DNA from: Cavia porcellus
Lineage: Eukaryota > Chordata > Mammalia > Rodentia > Caviidae
Reading direction: 5' to 3'
Assembly (NCBI RefSeq): GCF_034190915.1
Contig: NW_026947502.1
Coordinates: forward strand, 31,278,785 to 31,342,784
DNA: 64,000 bases
The notes below the pieces were generated by a model that worked only from the letters and a program-made list of their open reading frames with translations, was not told the origin of the DNA and made no database searches. Shown piece by piece: positions 10,601 to 22,602 of this stretch (the stretch's first letter is position 1; each line of letters opens with the position of its first letter). A program made the translations under genes and the position numbers.

Positions 10601-13600
10601 ATGCTGGGTAAGGGGTCTTGCCTTCTCCAAGGAGTCCTTGGGTAAGGCTTCTCTTCCAAGAAAGAGTCCCAAAGGGGCTCAGGGCCATAACCTGAGGAGT
10701 GGGAGTTGGATAGGGATGCAGCTGAGGACTACCTGATCGGTGGTTGAAGGGTGAGGGCACGTCACAGCTGCCCGCAGAGGCCGAGGCGACGCGTTCCTGT
10801 TGTTTAAAGAATTCTCGGGGGTTGTCGGGCCGCTGGGCAATAATGGCAGCTGCCTCCTGAGAGCACAGTCAGCATTAGGGTTGGGCTGGTCTGGGGAGAC
10901 AGCCCTTACATGTCTCACCTGCTATGTACCCCAGCTCTCACCTCTACCTCTGATTCTGACTTCTTCATCTGGGTCTCTTCCTCTTCATCCTGTTGATCAC
11001 CCTGAAAACCAAAAGGGACAGTGTCCTAGACACCTGCCCTTCTTAGAACTTCACTATCTCTTCCATAATCCAGCAAGAAGGGTCTTAGAGGTGACAGCTC
11101 TGTTCCCCTCACCCTCCAGCCACACAGTCTCCACCTTGTCTTTGCCAACCTCATACCCCGCCTGGGCACGCAGGTCACTCACTCACTCATCAAACCAGGT
11201 GCACAGGGCCATCTAGAGCTCACAGTTTTGTAGCTAATTTTTCTCAGTCTTCCTATCCCGACCCTGGTACTTGGGTCATGCCCCCATTACTGCCATCTGG
11301 ACCTTGGTGTCACAGTCAGGCTCTCATTAGTTCCCTGCTCCCTGTCCAACTTCCCCCTCGTTTGTTTTCTATAGGCTCTGAAAGAACTTTTCCAAAAATC
11401 CAGACCAGACCATAATGTTCCCTAGTTAAAAATCCCCAGGGGCTTCCATAAGCTTTAGAAAGCACTGGCTGAATATGGCCCACAGATGGCTTTTATCTTT
11501 CTGGTACAGTTTAAAAATAATTAGTTGCCACCACTTAAAAAGCAGGAATTTTCGGAGGGCTGGGGATTTGGCTCAGTGGCCAGCTTGCCCAGCAAGCTGG
11601 AAGCCCTGGGTTCTGTCCTCAGCACCAAACCTGAAAACAAAAAATCCATTAAAAAAACACACACACACACACAAAAGAAAAAAAAAAAGCAGGAATTTTC
11701 GGAGGGCTGGGGATTTGGCTCAGTGGCCAGCTTGCCCAGCAAGCTGGAAGCCCTGGGTTCTGTCCTCAGCACCAAACCTGAAAACAAAAAATCCATTAAA
11801 AAAACACACACACACACACAAAAGAAAAAAAAAAGCAGGAATTTTCTTGTACTGAACTGAAATCAGGAACCTGATTTCTCTTAAAATGCCATAACCTTGA
11901 CAATAATAACCGGCATATCCCCTAAAGATACTGACCAGAGCTACACTGCAGCTGCCCTTACACCAAAACTGCTGCCCATTTCACCAGTCCCCACCACTCC
12001 CTATGTCCCCCCTCACCTACCCACTTCCCTCATTACCTTTTGAGATCAAAAGGCAGGAGTCCGGGTAAGTAGGGCCCCTTGCTCAGCTCATTCCCCCCCA
12101 CTCCTGATAATAGCCCTCAACAACTCTCCAGTGCCACCCCTGATCCTCACCCTAGCTCGAAAACAACTCTGTGACACTGACAAAGTGCTCAACACAACAC
12201 AGACATGGGGCCCAGAACATGTTTACCACGTCCTAGCTCCAAGACTTAGCACACATATCCAGGCATCTCTCCCAAATGCCTGATCCCCACCCTGAGTCCA
12301 GCCTCAGCCTGGGTAGTGCTTTCTGGGGAAGAGGTCCTTGGGCCATTTGGATCATTTCCTCCTCTAGGTTCCCACAAGGTGTAGCCAGCACCTACCACAG
12401 ATTACAGAGTATCAGTTTCTGTTCCTGGGAATGCCTGCTCCAGCCCCTGTGAGCAGGAGGAAGGACCCAGGTCTGTAAGTGAGCGGCACATGTGCTTAGC
12501 CGAACTCACTACACCACAAGCTTCTTAGCGTCCCTGTCATTCGTGGGGTGAGTCAGGTTGGAAGGGTTAGGGGAAGGGCTACAGGTAAGGTGGTGAAGAG
12601 ACAGGGCTTCTTTGTTTTTGAGCATGTGCCCTAAAATTTGAACACACCTAGTGCAATCTCACAAGTTCCTCTGTCTTATACAAAAAAGGACCAAAGACAG
12701 TTTAACCACAAAGACTACAAATAACCTGAACACACTGAAAAAAGTTAAGAGCTGTGGGTAAGAGAGAAATCAGTACACTAACCCTAAATGTTAAGAGCAC
12801 TGCTGAACTAAGCCTACACATTTTTAGATACATGGGAACCCCCTAGCAGCCCAGTTAAAAATGAAAACTCTGATGAGGAACTTGATTCTTACTAAAGGAA
12901 ATTTTAAAAAACAACAAATAGCTCCTAAGCCAGGAGAAAACGTTTTGCGGTGCTAAATTTCTCATGTAGGACCTTCCTTAGATGACTTGAAGTTAAAAAG
13001 CTGACTTGCTAGAATGTCAACTTCACTGTCACATGAGTTAACTTGAAGGGCTGGATGGACTACAAGACACCTGTATGTCACTGCATGACAATATCACCTA
13101 TATAACCCCAGGTGTAATCCCAGCTACTCAGACAAGACAGGCAGATTGCAAATTCAAGACCAGACTGGGCAAGTTCTTTTGTCTTGAAATAAAACTAAAA
13201 AGGACTAGAGATGTAGCTCAGTGGTAGAGTGCTTGCCTACCTCGTGTGAGGTCCTGGATTCAAGCCCCAGTGTTGCAAAATAAATAAATACACCAATGGT
13301 GTGTGATTCTTCAGATTTTTCCCCAAAATGCTAATAACTGGCAAAGATGAGTAATCAGCTCAAAGAAATTCCTATACTAGTGATAGCAAATCTTTTAGAG
13401 CTTTCAGTGATCTGATCTGAACAACCCGCTGCACCACCACCATATACTATTGTTTACTTTTGTTTTGGCTTTCTGAGACAGGGTTTCACTATGCAGTTCA
13501 GGCTAGCCTTGAACTCACACAGCAATCCTCCTGCCTCAGGCTTCTAAATGTTAGAATTACAGGCATGTGTCACCACACCCAGCTATACTGTTTACCATTT

Positions 13601-16600
13601 GTACGTGTCTACATGCACAGGTGTTTGAAACTTTATGTAAAAATAAGCTTTTCCCAGAAAGAATTTGCTATGGATAAAGAAAATGTATTATTCACCCTCA
13701 AAAAGGAAATTCTGACATGCCATAACATGAACGAACCTTAAAGATGTTACATGGAGCGAAATAAGCCAGTCACAAACGGACAGCTACTATATGATTCTAC
13801 TTGTATGAGGTAAAGCAGTCAATTCCAGGGGCAGAAAGTAAAATGATTCTTGCTAGGAGGGCTGGGAGTAGTGGGAAAGGGGACATGGGAGCTAGTGTTT
13901 AGGTACAGATTCTGAAGATGGATGCTGTTATTTGCACAATAACATGAATGTACTTAACACCGCTGAACTGTACACTTAAAAATAACTGAAACAGTATATT
14001 TTACATCTATAAACACAAATTCATCTATATATATAAAAAGTCCTCATCATTCTTGTTCTCCATGTTTCCAACACCTGACACAAACATGTGTCACACACAC
14101 ACACAGCACATAGCACACACATGGCAGAAGAAATGAGGCTGGAGTCCACCAGCCACAAATCATCTTCGCCTGCCCAGATCAGGTAAAATTCGAGTGACGC
14201 TGGTACCCGCAGAACTGTTATGACCTCTCCCCCAGCCTGCTGAGGGTGGACTCTGAAGCTCAGTTAAGTTGTCACACCCAACCCTGCCTATTAGAGTCTC
14301 AACCTGATGATTATCACCCCACAGTCCTGGCTGAACTACTGAATAGTATTAGCTATTTCAAAATATTAAACAGTTCAGGGGTAGGGCCGGGTGTGGTGAT
14401 GCATACCTGTAATTTTAGCACTCAGGAGGCTGAGGCAAGAGGATTCCTGAGTTCAAGGCCAACCTAAAATACATACTGAGACTTTGTCCCCCCACCCAAA
14501 AAAAAATCAGGGGATACAGGTGTAGTTCAGTGGTAGGGTGTGTGCAAGAGATAGCATTCAAATTGTAGCCCCACCTCCCAAGAAAAAAAGTCAGTTCAAG
14601 CATGAAGATGTGACTTTGCTTTGATTTTCAGGGACCACTCTACAGACTCACAGAACACTCGCAACGTTCAAAGATTTGGATAGAATCTGTGACCTGGCAC
14701 AAAGGGATTACTGCAAAGAAACACTGCACACTTGGGTCCAGGTGCCCAAAGCACTGGCCCGAGTTCCATCAGGTGGCTGTGTCGAACTCTAGGGAGGCCC
14801 AGGCTTTGGGCTTCCGAGAGTGCAGCAGCTCTGTCTAATCCAGCTCAGCCTCTGAACTTACTGGGGCAGGGGAAGGGTGGGCCAGGTCAACAAGGGTGCA
14901 GGTCGAGGTGCACTTTCTCTTCTGATCTAAAGAACAAGCTTCATCAAGGAAGTCTTTTTTCTTTTTCTTTTTATCGTTTTCTTTTTTTATCAGTACCAGG
15001 GATCGAACTCACGACTGCCTGCTTGTAAGGCAGGCGCTTATGCCACTGAGCTAAATCCCTACCCCCTAAGGAAGTCTTTTTTCACAGCCAGGGCCTAGGG
15101 CTCCATTTGATGAGGGTTCCAGGCCTAACATTCATGTTCACTTGCAGAACACCCAGCACTGTCTTGGGCCCACAAAGAACTTACAAAGATAGACTGTTCC
15201 TTCAACCGCCTCTTGGCCTCTTCGGCCTCTAGAGTCTGCTGTTTCCTCCTGGAAAGACAAGCAAGCACGCCATTCAGAACAGGGGTAGGGGTGTAGGAGG
15301 TGGTGGGAGCAATCTGCCTCCTGGGCCAGGTGAGCTCACCTGTGTTCCTCAATCTGCTGCTCCCGCTCTCGATAGCGCCGCTCGCGTTCCTCTTGCTCCT
15401 GCCGTTCCTGCTCCATTCGTTCTTGTTCAAATCTGAGCCTGGCATCCAGAGCTTTCTTCCGTTCTTCCTCCTTCCGAAGCTCTTCCTCTTTCTGCAACCC
15501 CAAGCACAGAAAGTGTAGGCCCTGAGCCTGAAAGATGACCCCAGTCCCTCCATCTCATCCCTTACCCAGGGCTGGGGAGGTGGCCATTCTAGAAATTTAG
15601 ATGAGTTCTACACATAGAAGGCCAAAAGGGCTCCCTCTTTCCAGCTAGGGGAGCATGTGGATGGGACACATCACTGAAGCAAGGGATTCAGAGCTACCCT
15701 GCTGGGTCAGGAAGGGGGAGCTTTAGCCTCAAGTCCAGGGTCAGGGTCCCACACCTTGGCCTGTTCCCAGAACTGCTCACGGTTAATTCGCTTCATTTCC
15801 ACAGCAGCATCAGTCTTCTGGTAGGTGGTGCCCTGCAGGGTAAAACAGCCTGGCATGAACATAAAAGAGCAGGCTGGATATCCTAGGATGCCCCAGGCAC
15901 AAAGATTGAGCACATAAGGGGACTGGAGATCAGACTCAGGGCTGGGCCATGCAGGCAGAGCCCTGGAAGGGCCAGCCTGCCCCAGGCACACACTGACCAC
16001 AGGTTCAGCATTCTCATCCTCTCGCAGTCGTAGCCGGTGCAGCACAGGGCTGGAGAGGCGCGCCAGCCCATTGGAAAGCCGCTGACCAATGGCACCTGCG
16101 TCAATGTCTTCCACGCTGCTGGCATTCACAATCACGTCGACACCCTTCCGCAAGAAGCCAGGCTTTAGGTGACATCTAAATTCCCTCCCATCACCATCCC
16201 AGCACACAGCTCTACCTCCAGTTGGTTGTCCTTGCCCCCATGAGCCCAGATCCTGCACACACCTGAAAGAACTCAGCCACCTTAGCCACATGGCTGGCAC
16301 ATGCGCACTTTCGGGCATCAGGGACATCTTCGCCCACCTACAAAGTACCCAGTGAACCAGGGTCAGGAAAGGACTAGAGTGGGCCAACAGCCTAAGGGCC
16401 CAGGCTGTCTTCCCAAGGCCTAGTAAAAATTTTCTCCAGTGCTGCCAGCCGCTGGAGAGACTGTCCCACCTAGGGGTGTCACCCCCGCCCTGGAAAGTAG
16501 CCGCATACCCAGTTGATGAGCACATATTTTGGCAGAGCAGCCTGGGAGTCCTTGACGCTGCAGAAACCGTACATCACCTTCTGGTTCTCGAAGTGGCCCG

Positions 16601-19600
16601 AGAGCTCCTGTAAACCCCCTTCTAGGGGAATCAGGAGGGTGTTAAGGTGCTGTCTCCTAAACCCTCATCCCACAAAGGCCTGAAACCCTAAAGAAAGACA
16701 CTTTGTGGGCTCTGCAGGTATCCCCAGGGGGATTCCAGTCTCTGAGATCTGGAGGTCACAGAGCTTTGTGCTGATGCGGTTAGAAGGGGACAGACCGGAT
16801 CTAGCTTTGCATGTGAATTCTCCAAGGCCTGATTCAAGATAGGACTGAAGAGGTGTTTGTTCTTCACACATCCTCATTTCTCACTCTTCGCACATTTCAT
16901 GTCTCACCAGGTGCTAGTGCCCAGCGAGGTAAAATAAAGCTTTCCTTAATAAAGTCTTCCGACGCTAGAGAAAGTAGGACTAATCTGGAGCATGGCTGTT
17001 TGGCTCCTCCCTCTCTGGCTGTGTGACTCAGGGACAGATACCTTCCCTCTCTGGGCTTTCTCAGAAGTCAAACAGGAAACAAATCTCCCTCCCTTCCCAC
17101 TCTGAGGATTGCAGAGATGACAAGAGGGACCACTGCCAGACAAGTGTGGATCTGCTGGATGCAGGCGGGAAAGTGGCTGGGAGCCAGACGGGTGGGGAAG
17201 AAAACAACCAGAGGAGGGGGCGGAAAGGAAGACAAAGAATGGCTGGAATTCTTACCTCCTGACGCTGCAAGCTTGAGGTCATCTGAGCCATCCTCATACG
17301 TGTATAGCGCCCTGGGGAGAGGGAGGGGTGGCTCACAGAACCAGCAGGACCCAGGCTGCTTGCTGTGAGAGGGTCGAGCACTGAGGAGAAGGCCACCAAG
17401 GGGCAGGGGAGGAGATGGGGTGGGGGACAGCTTCTGTTGCTGGCCATGACAACAGGATCATAAACATTTTTAGTTGGAGCCCAGCAGGATGCGTTCTGGA
17501 AGCTCCTTAAGCTTGGGTCAGATAGAAAGCAGGAAATAAGGAGCAGAAATTGCTGCCTAGTGGAGCTCTCTGCTCGTCCAGCCCTGGCCTGGCAGCCCAC
17601 AACCCAGTGGTGCAGCGCGCCGGGAGATGGAGATTCCAAGGCAACGGTTCCTTGGTTACTGTTCCCTGGCTACCACGATACTCATCCCCCATTGGCCAGC
17701 ACCAGGAATCTACCTGGCGCGTGCCTTGGTACCCGCTGTCCCTCCCCCTATGAGGGAGGAGGAGAGAACCTGGGGTGCTCGCACAGTGCTGGGCATCCCC
17801 CTAGTAACCATGGCAACCCAGCAATTGGCACAGGAACCAGCCCACCAGAGCTGCATTCTCCTGGAACACAAAGGGCCCTGGGGACCCGCCCTCAGACTCA
17901 ATCTCCGCCTCTCAGAAATGGGGATGAGGTCACTGTGGTCACTCCCTCCCAGACACTAGCCTCTAGTGGCTGTGCTCTCCTGGCCTTCCAGCCCCTATGC
18001 TGCCTCAGCCCTAGCTGAGGCCTCAGGGAACTGCTGCTCCCTCCTGCAGCCAGAAAGCTAAGCCAGCAGCTTTCCTGCTTTTTCTTCCTGTTCTCCAGCT
18101 TTATTATGCCCTGATTCTTTCTAGGCAGCTGCGGCACAGCATCCATTTCACAGAAGGGAATGCAGAGATGTCTCTCATCTGATGCAGGCACAGGTTGAGG
18201 ACCCACCGGGAGAAGAAGCCTGGGCCAAGGAAGACAGACCTTGTTTCAAGGTTCAGAGGGGCTCAGACCTTTCCCAATTCCCATTTCCCTACTCCAAGGC
18301 AGGATGCTAGCTAGGGACTGCAACAGGAGCACAACAGGTGAAGGAAAGAAAGAGACGGGAAGAGGCAAAATGAGACACAGGGGGAGAGGAGGGAGAAAAA
18401 GACATGATAGGGTGAGCAGAAAATGAAGGAGGGGGAGGGGAAGGAAGAAGCAGGGAGGAAAAAGTAAAGGAGGGAGGGGAAAAGGAAGGAGGTGAGGAAA
18501 GGGACTGGCCTAGCCCCAGGTGGTTGGTGCAAGTTGCCGCAGGCCAAATGGCCCTCTAGCCCCTCCCTGTCTCCCTTCAGAAAGGGACACAGGTGGGCTA
18601 TGGAGCTGCAGCCCCTAGTCCAACTGTTGCCCCAGCTGCTGCCCTGACAGCTGCTTCCCAGCACAGCTGTCCCACCACCTGTCCCTATGCCCTAACCCAC
18701 TGCTGGGAACAAAGAACCTCAGATAAGCAGGATGTACCCCTCTCCATTCACAGATGAGAAACTGAGGCAGAGCCCAGGGTTCCTGGTTTCCAGATACTAC
18801 CGGGGGTATCATGCTTCTCTGGGAGAGCCTATTTGCCTCAGCCTTACCCAGGTTCTCTGAAGTCCCTTCCATTCTACCCACCCACCTCCTCCCAGCCACC
18901 TTTTCCTCCTCTGACCACAACCCTTTCCCAACAGAAACCATCCCTAAATTCAAACTTTTCTACCAGCCTTCCTATCTCAGCTCCACCCAGTCTGCCTGTC
19001 CTTCCTGACCTCCCTGCTCTAAACCATGCCCCAGGGTCAGAGTGGTGAGTTCCCTTATTCCAAACAGGCTTTTGTAAATGTGGTTCTTTACAGAAGGAAG
19101 GTCAGACCTGCAGGATACTAGTGCTGGTTCCCCAGGCAGACTCACCCCGAATCGCTTGTCTCCAGAGCACCTGCCACACCCCATCAGAAATGAGAAGAGG
19201 TATTTGGACCTGCGCTGGCCTCTGCTTCTCTAACACCTGGGCCTAGGCAGGTGTCAGCTAAGGAATCCATCCACAGGGAACCAGGATGGGAAGATGGAGA
19301 CCTTAAATCTACACATCTCACCAGCTTCAATCCCTGGAGACAAGACACTGCCCCGAAGGTAAGCTTTGTGAAGGTGGAGACTTCTTGATGCAGCTTACAC
19401 AGTGTTCTCTGGATCCTGGGTCTAGCACAGAGCAGAACCACAGGTATTCGGGATGTTGACACAGACTGTTAGAAATCATCTAAGTCCAGAGAAATGGTAA
19501 CTGGACGGTAGCAGCTCCAGGGAGATCCTTGGGTCAGCTCTGAGTGGGAGGCTGAAGATCCTTCAAGATCATCACATAAGACAGACAGACCTCTGGGGAT

Positions 19601-21897
19601 CCTACACACGACTGTACCAAATCCTCTCTTATTCTCAAGAGCACCAGAGAGGAGCAGAATCTTGCATGTATGGTTGTTCAGTTGAGTTGTATCACAACCA
19701 GAAAAATGCTGGCCTTTCTCACTATATAACTTGTATGGTCCATTTCATAGACCTTGCAACCTGGGGTAAGAAATCCCCAATTGCATCCCACCCCCAATGA
19801 AAGACAAGATGAGGGAGCACAGCATCAAATCCCCTTATCCCAATCAGCAATTCTACCCAAGACACCTCTCCTTCTGCCTCTAAGTGCAGAATCTGCCTAA
19901 GTCTTATGATCACCCAAGAACTCTCGCTCTGTGCTGGGTCTTGAGGAGACTCACGTCTCCTTTTTACAGGATGCAATCCTTGTGCCCTTTTTAAAAAAAG
20001 TGCTGTCTGGGCCCTTGGGAATGAACAAATGTGTATATGTGCAAGGGTGCATGTGTGCATCTGTTTCGATGTCCCACACACAACCCAGATGGATATTGAC
20101 GTACACCTGAGATTAATAACTACCCTTGGCCAATAGATACTACTGGGTGATGGGAGCCCAGACCTCTGCTAAACAGAATATGGGTCGGCAGTGACTGGGT
20201 AGCACAGCTTTGGGCTGCCAGAGCTCTGCTCTTGTAGGGTTAGGGGGAAAAGGGCAGATTCTCCACCCCAAAGCCTGGAGAGCAAGAGGTGTTCTGGGGT
20301 GGGTTATGCCTTTCCCCACACAGGGCCATATCCCAAAGCCAGCTCCTCCACCAGGCCAAACCGGCCACTTGCCCAGAACTCTTTGCATGATCTCAACCCC
20401 CTAGAGGCAGGGTTGGGACAATGGGTGGGCCGCCTGCCTGCTTGTGCTGGGCTTGTGTTGGCCTGTGCTGGCCTCTCCTGTGACTGACCTGCAGGACATG
20501 AGAGCTTGTCTCCCGAGTCCATCCCTCCAGGCCTGGCTGCCTGCCAGTGCTGCAGTACCATGGCATGGACGCCTGGCTATCTTGTCCCCTCCTCCAGCGC
20601 CCAGGTCAGTATCTCTAACTGGCTACACACCCTGGTTGTGGGTGAGGCCAGCTCAACTGGGGTCCTTTAGACCTACCCTTAGTCTTTCCCGTTTCCTTCA
20701 GAAGAGCCTGCTTCCTGCCTGCAGGGGTGGGGGGGGCGCTAGGAACAGAATGGGCACTTGCCCTGGAGAATACTAGGAGAAATGATGAGTCCAGAATGGG
20801 GCAGTATAGGCCACGTTGGTTTCCAGGCCACCCTGGGGGCTCCAGCCCCAGAGCACTGGTCCATCCCCTCCCCCCAACTCAGAGACACAACAGCTGGGAG
20901 TGCAGCCCGGCTCCTCAGCCATCAGGAGCTAAGTGCCTCTTGTGCTGAGTGAAGGGCTCAGGGACCCAGTGGATCTACTCATCTCTTCGTTCCTCTTTGG
21001 GTTCCTTCCATAGTCCCTCCCAGCAGGATCCCCAGACAAGCAGCTGGGTCCACCTGCCCCCCTCCCGCCCCCAATCCCAATTGACTGGTCCATGCCATCC
21101 CTTTCAAGTGCGGAAGAGAAGGGTTCATCCTTGCCTCCTAGTCTTCCAAGAACTGTGAGGGGTAAAGCAGTCACTTCTCGGTTCCCCCGTGGCAGTGAAC
21201 CTCCTTCCATCATACCCGAACCCAGCATGGTGGGGGGGCAACAAAGTCCAAGAAGCCCCCGGTGGGCGGGGCGCCCTGGACCCTGCCTGCTCCGCTCCTC
21301 CCCCGCCCTAGCTTTCCTTTGTGTTTTGGCCGGGCCGGGCTGGGCTGGGCAAGGCAGGCTGCGCTGACTCCGCTACCTCGGTCCCCGCCCCGTCTCCGCC
21401 CGGTCCTCTACCGCTGGAAGGTGGCGAAGGTGCCCTTGGCCCGCCCGTGTACACCTGTCCCTCGGGCCCGTGGACCGGGGTAGGAAGGGAGGGGGATGGG
21501 CTCCAGCAAGGGCCACGCGGCCCGAGGTCACCCATCTGGACCCCGCTTCGAACCAGCCTGCCTGCGGCCACCGCTCCCACCGCGCGCTGGGGCGCCGCGG
21601 GGCGCGCGGGCCGGCAGCGCCCCGCCTGGCCCAGGGCGGCCCCTCCCCCGGCGCGCACAAAGGCAGCCCCTCCCCGGCCCTCCCGGCCCCGATGCACCAT
21701 TTCGGGGTCCCTCCTCCTTCCCAGCTGCTTCAGGGTGGCGGGGCTGGACGGAAACAAAGGCACGGCGGCGGCGCGGGGACAAAGGGGCCGGGGCGGGGGC
21801 GGGGGGCTCACCAGTCGGCCGAGCTCTCCTCTCGGATCACCTCCTCGTAAGCCGCCAGCAGCTCCAGGCGGTGGCCGCTGAAGCTGACGCCGGCCAT
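7676..21897 (-). CDS. DBN1: DBN1, drebrin, 15 coding exons including the drebrin A exon
   Basis: Exons in transcript order: 21812-21897, 17256-17311, 16509-16621, 16263-16337, 15998-16144, 15755-15832, 15340-15491, 15185-15248, 10942-11001, 10733-10856, 9833-9970 (adult insert), 9356-9526, 8259-8944, 7879-7978, 7676-7746. All junctions are GT-AG and in phase. The product is 706 residues with the insert and 660 without. It opens [10 protein letters not shown] and carries an ADF-homology domain (about 3-134, exons 1-5) and a charged coiled-coil and helical actin-binding region (about 170-320). A Pro-rich stretch with [12 protein letters not shown], an acidic C-terminal half and the end EEGFEGGD follow. 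Drebrin binds and stabilises actin filaments in dendritic spines and developing neurites. The Homer ligand PPATF is intact near 8418-8432; the second motif appears degraded (7895-7912). It is convergent with PRR7. Confidence 0.95.
9833..9970 (-). CDS. DBN1: Drebrin A-specific alternative exon (46 residues)
   Basis: This 138-nt exon has AG before 9970 and GT after 9833 on the minus strand. It starts in phase 1 and keeps the frame of the flanking exons, so it can be skipped or included. It encodes [17 protein letters not shown], a serine run, [15 protein letters not shown] and ends LPC. This matches the insert that distinguishes adult neuronal drebrin A from embryonic drebrin E. Inclusion is neuron-specific in other mammals; tissue use here cannot be read from the DNA. 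Confidence 0.9.
11541..11846 (+). repeat. Tandemly duplicated ID-like SINE with three target-site copies
   Basis: Two almost identical units of about 147 bp (11541-11687 and 11688-11833) each hold an ID-like element, ggctggggatttggctcag onward, followed by an AAACACAC... and A-rich tail. The 13-bp string agcaggaattttc occurs before the first unit (11541), between the units (11688) and after the second (11834). The arrangement is target site, SINE, target site, SINE, target site. It lies in the DBN1 intron between 10942-11001 and 15185-15248, antisense to the gene. Confidence 0.9.
13095..13290 (+). repeat. B4-like composite SINE (B1-like + ID-like)
   Basis: A B1-related left part (ccaggtgtaatcccagctactcag) runs directly into an ID-like right part (gatgtagctcagtggtagagtgcttgcc ... 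attcaagccccagtg) with an aaataaataaata tail. This is the layout of B4 or B1-dID elements. Confidence 0.75.
13464..13590 (-). repeat. B1-like SINE, reverse orientation
   Basis: It reads gagacagggtttcactatgcag at one end and ttacaggcatgtgtcaccacacccagc at the other, a reverse-complement B1. Confidence 0.85.
13665..14030 (+). repeat. L1M-type LINE 3' relic
   Basis: Motifs such as ggagcgaaataagccagtcac, ctatatgattctacttgtatgagg and ccgctgaactgtacactta, in this order, are typical of the 3' end of old mammalian L1 (L1M) copies. No open reading frame remains. Confidence 0.65.
14385..14590 (+). repeat. B4-like composite SINE
   Basis: A B1-like segment (gccgggtgtggtgatgcatacc ... gagactttgtc) is followed by an A-rich joint and a diverged ID-like segment (gtgtagttcagtggtagggtg). 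Confidence 0.75.
14950..15066 (-). repeat. ID-like SINE, reverse orientation
   Basis: A T-rich tail is followed by atcagtaccagggatcgaac and tgccactgagctaaatccct, the reverse complement of the tRNA-like ID body. It lies between DBN1 exons 15185-15248 and 10942-11001, close to the donor of the former. Confidence 0.85.
18330..18507 (+). repeat. Purine-rich low-complexity tract
   Basis: About 180 bp consists almost only of A and G on the plus strand, with blocks such as ggagggggaggggaagg. It lies in DBN1 intron 1. It has no coding sense. Confidence 0.8.
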
Positions 21898-22230
21898 GCT
21901 TCGGGCCGGACCGAAGCCGAACGGACAGACGCACGGACGGATGGACTGACGGACGCAGGCGGAAGGGAAAGAGGGAGTCGCCGCCGCCGCCTCCTCAGAG
22001 CCTCTGCAGCGCCGCGAGCCGAGCGAGCCAGCGGCCGGGGGAGGGGAGCCGGCCGGCGGGGGGCGGGGGGCGCTGGCTCCGCCCGGCTCGCTCCCTCCGC
22101 TCGCTCGGTCCTAGCGCCGCCCCTGCCCAGCCCAGGGGGAGGTCCGCCTCCTCCCGGCCCGCCCTGCCTCCCGGCCTGCCCCGGGGCGCCCCCACGCCCC
22201 CCGCCCCGGGCGAGGGCGGCACCCGAAATC
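21300..22230 (-). promoter_or_regulatory. DBN1: DBN1 CpG-island promoter and 5' UTR
   Basis: The region is dense in CpG and surrounds the drebrin start codon at 21897, whose context is agcATGG. The transcribed leader must lie upstream of 21897 on the minus strand (higher coordinates); the exact start is not visible. Several long frames on both strands here are by-products of GC richness, lacking any known domain. Confidence 0.7.
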
Positions 22231-22574
22231 CAAATGGCCCTTGGGCTGTGTGGACTGTCCCGCACACGTCCCAAACCCCCGTCTTCCTCGTTCCCATCCC
22301 CAACCTAGGCATCTACCTTCTTGCCCAACTCCAACCCCAGCCCGGTCCCCACCTCACCAAGACTGCACACCCTGCCTAGCTCCAGCGACACTATCGCCCC
22401 GTGCTCCCCTCTTGCTTAATTTATCTCCATCGCGGCCTCAGCCCACTCTCTGGCCCGTGCCACCCCACATTAAATCCATTTCTATTCCAGCCTTTAGCCC
22501 CAACCCAATTCATACATCAGCCTATGCCTGGCTTGCCTGCAGCCGCGTCCTTCCCAAAAGACCCATTTCTTGTC

Positions 22575-22602
22575 CACACACACACACACACACACACACA
22601 CA
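22575..22602. repeat. (CA)14 microsatellite
   Basis: An uninterrupted run of CA dinucleotides, upstream of the DBN1 promoter. Confidence 0.95.

Noticed and set aside
11475..11860. Plus and minus frames with a perfectly repeated protein sequence
   Set aside because: The repeat comes from the duplicated ID-like SINE and its CA/A tail, not from a protein gene.
14990..15060. tRNA-like folds within ID elements (possible tRNA genes)
   Set aside because: They have box A/B-like parts but carry SINE tails, exist in many copies across the window and diverge from real tRNA consensus.
15707..16525. 272-codon minus-strand frame
   Set aside because: It joins two or three real DBN1 exons with their introns read through; the exon parts are already in the DBN1 model.
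21308..22312. Several long open frames (145-270 codons) on both strands in the DBN1 CpG island
   Set aside because: They overlap one another in many frames, consist of Arg/Pro/Gly/Ala-rich sequence expected from GC-rich DNA, and show no domain or splice logic. Only the first 86 coding bases of DBN1 are supported.
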